A DNA stretch of 64,000 nucleotides from Planctomycetota bacterium (GTDB lineage Bacteria; Planctomycetota; Planctomycetia; Gemmatales; Gemmataceae): positions 1-64,000 of the forward strand of contig JAJXWW010000114.1 in the NCBI GenBank assembly GCA_021781415.1. The letters are read 5' to 3'. Under the pieces are notes generated by a model that searched no databases, was not told where the DNA came from, and saw only the letters and a program-made list of their open reading frames with translations. Position numbers and translations under genes: made by a program. This document shows, piece after piece, positions 61,004 to 64,000 of the stretch (its first letter is position 1; each line of letters opens with the position of its first letter).

Positions 61004-64000
61004 CTAATGGGCCATGCTGTCCGATCCGGCGGGGGGTTCGCGATGGCCGTAGAGGCTGTACAAGATGGGCATCAGGTAGCGCGTCAGAAACAGAGTGGTA
61101 ATCATGCCGCCGACGACAACGATGGCCAGCGGCTGTTGTGTTTGCGCGCCGATGCGCGTGGACAGAGCCGCCGGCAAGAGTCCGAGAATCGCCGTCAACG
61201 CCGTCATCATCACGGGGCGCACCCGTTTTTCAGCACCCTGCATGATGGCATCGTCCAACGGCAGTCCTTGGGCGCGCAGCTGATTGAAGTACGAGATCAT
61301 CAATAAGCCGTCCATGATGGCCACGCCGAACAACGAGATGAAACCAACCGCCGCCGAGATGCTGAAGTGCGTACCTGTGAGCAGCAGCGCCCAGATGCCG
61401 CCCATCGATAGATCCAGCACGTTCGACAGCACCACGAAGGCATCGAGAAACGAGTGGAAGGCCAAATAAAGGAGCAAGAAGATAAAGAAGAGAGACAGAG
61501 GAATAATGTACATCAGCCTCCCCTCCGCTTCTTGCATCTCCTCGAACTCGCCGCTCCAGACCGCGCGATACGCGCCCTGAAACAGATCGGCGGATTTGCG
61601 CTGCGCCTCGTCGACCGCGCCGGCGAGATCGCGATTGCGGACGCTGAACTTGACGGCGATCAGGCGTTCGCCCTGCTCGCGATAAATGGTCGAAGCGCCG
61701 GCGCGGATGAAATGGCCGGTGGGATCGGGCCGTCCTTGAGAATCGAGTGGCGTTACGAAATCGCGCAGTGGGCGCTGCGGATTGGACGCGAGATAGTTGA
61801 GCGTGCCGTTCCACATGCTGCCGTGGAGCGATGGTAGATTCGCGCTGGTACCGAGCGTTGAAAGCCCCGTGCTGCCGCCGGTGATCCGCGTCGGCACCAC
61901 GCTGGAAACGAAGCCCGAAGTCTGATTGTTGGAGATGTCCACGGGGATTTTCAGAATCGCTTTCTCGCTGGTTCGCAGCGCCTCCGGCCAACGCAGGGTG
62001 ATGTCGAATTTCTTCTCCCCTTCGATCATCGTCGATACGGGTTGGCCGCCCACCGCCGTGCGGATGACGGATAGTACGTCATTGTCGCTCGTGCCGTAGG
62101 TCTGGCATTTGTCGCGGTCGATGGGAAACTCCAGGTTTGGCTGTCCTTTCACGCGGAAAACGCCCACGTCCTCGACGCCCGGAACCTCTTTCAAGATGAC
62201 CTGCAATCGGTCGGCCAACTTCTCCAGTTCGTCGAGATCGGGGCCGATGATCTTTACCGAGTTATCGCCCTTGACTCCGGACAGTGACTCCATGACGTTG
62301 TCGCGGATGTTCTGCGAGAAGTTCCAATCGACGCCGACAATCTTTTGATTCAGTTCGTCTCGCATCTCGCGCACCAACTCCGGCTTGGTCCGGGGTCGGT
62401 TGTCGCGGAAGTGGCTGAGCCAACTCGTTTCCGATTTGAGGGTCGGCCACTCGCCGCGCGGCTTCAGCGGTACGAAGAACTCGACGTTGTAGAAGCCGGT
62501 CGGGTCGGTGCCGTCGTCCGGTCGGCCGATCTGCGCCATGATGGCTTGGGTTTCCGGATATCGCTGCATGATGCGCTGCGCGCGATCCGTCTGTTCTGAA
62601 ACAGCGTCGAGATTGACGTTCATGGGATAAGTGGCGCGAATCCACAAGTTGCCTTCTTCCAACTCCGGCATAAACTCGCGGCCCAACAACGGCAACAGGA
62701 ATACGGTGAACACAATCAAGCTGCCCATAACGCCCAACGTTACCCAACGATATTTCAGGCACAAACGCAGCTGGTTCAAATAGCGCGACTTCAGGACGCG
62801 AACGAGGAAATTGTCCGGCACGGGTTCGAGTCTCTTGAAAAACAGTAGGCACAGAACGGGAGCCAGCGTGAGGGCGAGGAACAGCGCGCCACCGAGGGCG
62901 AAGGCGTAGGTGTCGGCCATGGGGCCGAATATCTGTCCTTCCGGACCGCGCATGGTGAACAAAGGCAGAAAGGCACACACCATGATAAGCGTCGAGAAGA
63001 ACAAACTCTTTTGCACTTCGCTGCTGGCGCGGATGATGCGATCCTTGAGCGGTAGTTCGGCGTACTCACCCGAGCTTAAATGGCGATAAATGTTTTCCAC
63101 CATGATGACCGACGAATCGACGATGATGCCGAAATCGACCGCGCCGATGGACAGGAGGTTCGCCGACTTGCCACGCATGAACAGCATCGAAAAAGCGAAT
63201 AACAGCGCCAGCGGAATGTTGATGGCCACGATCAGCGCGCTGCGGACATTGCTGAGAAACATGAACAAAATGACCGTGACTAGCCCCATGCCCAGGAGCA
63301 GATTCTCCTGCACCGTCTCGGTGGTGACGTGAATAAGGTCGGAACGGTCGTAGTACGTATCGATTTTGACGCCGGGCAACATGCGGCCGGATTCGTTGTT
63401 CAACTCCTTGATTTTGATATCCACATCGTGCAGAGCGGGTAGCGAATCCTCACCCTTGCGCAAGAGGATCACGCTTTGCACTTTCTCCGGTTCATAATTC
63501 CAAACGACGCGGCCTTCGGCGTCGCGGACGGAGCGGCCGTTGGCGTCCTTTCGGGGTTCGCTGTACATGACGCGGCCCTGGCGCGTCTGATGCGAGACCA
63601 CGACGCCGAGATGCCCTATTTCACTGCCGTAGCTCAGCGGGCCGCCTTCGACCACGTCCTCGACGCGGATGGGGTGATTGTTGATCGACGCGATGGTGAT
63701 TTGACGGAGCGAACGAATGCGGCGTTCGTCTTCGCGGCGCAGATACTCCAAGGCCACGCGCGGATCGCGCGTGTTATGCACTTCCGGCGCTTGCATGGGA
63801 TCTTGTCCGCCACCGATTAACCCAACGCCGCGCACGTTGAGCAGATTGGAACCCAGCTTAATGTGTTCGCCGCCGACATTGGCGTTGGCGCTGGCCAAGG
63901 CGTTCTGCAACTGCGTCAGACTGATTCCGTAGCGGCGCAGGCGATCCGGGTCGGGGCGAATCTCATAGCGCTTCACGGTGCCGCCGCTACTGGATACGTC
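61004..64000 (-). CDS. RND heavy-metal efflux pump, CusA/CzcA type (5' end beyond window)
   Basis: The frame is open to 64000, with DVSSSGGTVKRYEIRPDPDR at the edge, so the first part is outside the window. About 998 codons are visible. ANLLSIGAVDFGIIVDSSVI MVEN is the helix 4 proton-relay motif of the CusA/CzcA heavy-metal branch, and FVPLKPRGEWPTLKSETSWL, SLSGVKGDNSVKIIGPDLDE and LYLAFHSFLDAFVVLSNVLD follow the same branch. It works with a periplasmic adaptor and outer-membrane channel that are not visible here. The substrate is a metal ion or drug. It has a long insert (about residues 60-170 of the visible part). Confidence 0.92.
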   Translation of the reverse strand, partial: DVSSSGGTVKRYEIRPDPDRLRRYGISLTQLQNALASANANVGGEHIKLGSNLLNVRGVGLIGGGQDPMQAPEVHNTRDPRVALEYLRREDERRIRSLRQITIASINNHPIRVEDVVEGGPLSYGSEIGHLGVVVSHQTRQGRVMYSEPRKDANGRSVRDAEGRVVWNYEPEKVQSVILLRKGEDSLPALHDVDIKIKELNNESGRMLPGVKIDTYYDRSDLIHVTTETVQENLLLGMGLVTVILFMFLSNVRSALIVAINIPLALLFAFSMLFMRGKSANLLSIGAVDFGIIVDSSVIMVENIYRHLSSGEYAELPLKDRIIRASSEVQKSLFFSTLIMVCAFLPLFTMRGPEGQIFGPMADTYAFALGGALFLALTLAPVLCLLFFKRLEPVPDNFLVRVLKSRYLNQLRLCLKYRWVTLGVMGSLIVFTVFLLPLLGREFMPELEEGNLWIRATYPMNVNLDAVSEQTDRAQRIMQRYPETQAIMAQIGRPDDGTDPTGFYNVEFFVPLKPRGEWPTLKSETSWLSHFRDNRPRTKPELVREMRDELNQKIVGVDWNFSQNIRDNVMESLSGVKGDNSVKIIGPDLDELEKLADRLQVILKEVPGVEDVGVFRVKGQPNLEFPIDRDKCQTYGTSDNDVLSVIRTAVGGQPVSTMIEGEKKFDITLRWPEALRTSEKAILKIPVDISNNQTSGFVSSVVPTRITGGSTGLSTLGTSANLPSLHGSMWNGTLNYLASNPQRPLRDFVTPLDSQGRPDPTGHFIRAGASTIYREQGERLIAVKFSVRNRDLAGAVDEAQRKSADLFQGAYRAVWSGEFEEMQEAEGRLMYIIPLSLFFIFLLLYLAFHSFLDAFVVLSNVLDLSMGGIWALLLTGTHFSISAAVGFISLFGVAIMDGLLMISYFNQLRAQGLPLDDAIMQGAEKRVRPVMMTALTAILGLLPAALSTRIGAQTQQPLAIVVVGGMITTLFLTRYLMPILYSLYGHREPPAGSDSMAH

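Noticed and set aside
1-64000. CRISPR array
   Set aside because: No set of regularly spaced direct repeats with unique spacers was seen; the repeats present are dispersed palindromes.

Overview
The window looks like chromosomal DNA from a planctomycete of the Gemmata type. Signs are two PSCyt1/DUF1549/DUF1553 cytochrome proteins, a DUF1501 protein, two DUF1559 pseudopilin-like proteins, a TIGR02996 leucine-rich-repeat protein, a TPR/VCBS/UnbV giant, a Ser/Thr kinase with a C-terminal anchor, and many short GC-rich palindromes between and inside genes. This assignment rests on family content recognised by eye; no database was searched.

Layout. 1-493: start of a lactate permease running off the left edge. 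827-4916: PSCyt + DUF1501 pair and a small hypothetical. 5066-6355: VapBC-like pair and a decayed nucleotidyltransferase. 6710-18654: envelope block with a TPR-OB protein, two DUF1559 paralogues, two paralogous anchored proteins with GspG-like ends, a TPR/VCBS/UnbV protein and an OB-fold lipoprotein. 18763-28991: second PSCyt protein, LRR protein, glnE, MazEF-like pair, a retropepsin-like protease and miaB. 29242-35568: DUF58, a decayed DNA methylase full of palindromes, MFS transporter, HSDL2-like SDR, Ser/Thr kinase and a 34-residue lipoprotein. 35805-38066: an ArsC-like selenoprotein with an in-frame UGA, coupled to a ribosomal S1-type gene, then a Dabb protein. 38188-42517: flippase-like membrane protein, ispD, cardiolipin synthase, SDR. 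42531-50532: Uma2 protein and a suf iron-sulfur operon (Rrf2 regulator, sufB, a DUF3990/hypothetical pair, sufC, sufD, a sufS-sufE fusion, sufT-like) behind a good sigma-70-like promoter. 50596-54969: caa3-type cytochrome oxidase genes (II, I, III) coupled to a DUF58 gene. 55034-64000: BtuF-like binding protein, pdxH, a J-like membrane protein, MarR regulator, degenerate GGDEF protein, metallophosphoesterase and a CusA/CzcA-type RND pump that runs off the right edge.

Most notable points. (1) The gene at 35805-36164 reads through TGA at codon 14 in a U-T-S-C motif and has a correctly placed SECIS-like hairpin, so ordinary ORF calling loses its active site. (2) Several families of perfect or near-perfect palindromes lie in intergenic DNA, at stop codons and in frame inside genes; a 72-base one adds 24 codons to the sufT-like gene. 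(3) A possible ADP-ribosyltransferase-type DUF3990 gene and a small partner sit between sufB and sufC. (4) Two genes, a DNA methylase and a nucleotidyltransferase, keep family start and end segments but appear to have lost their middles.
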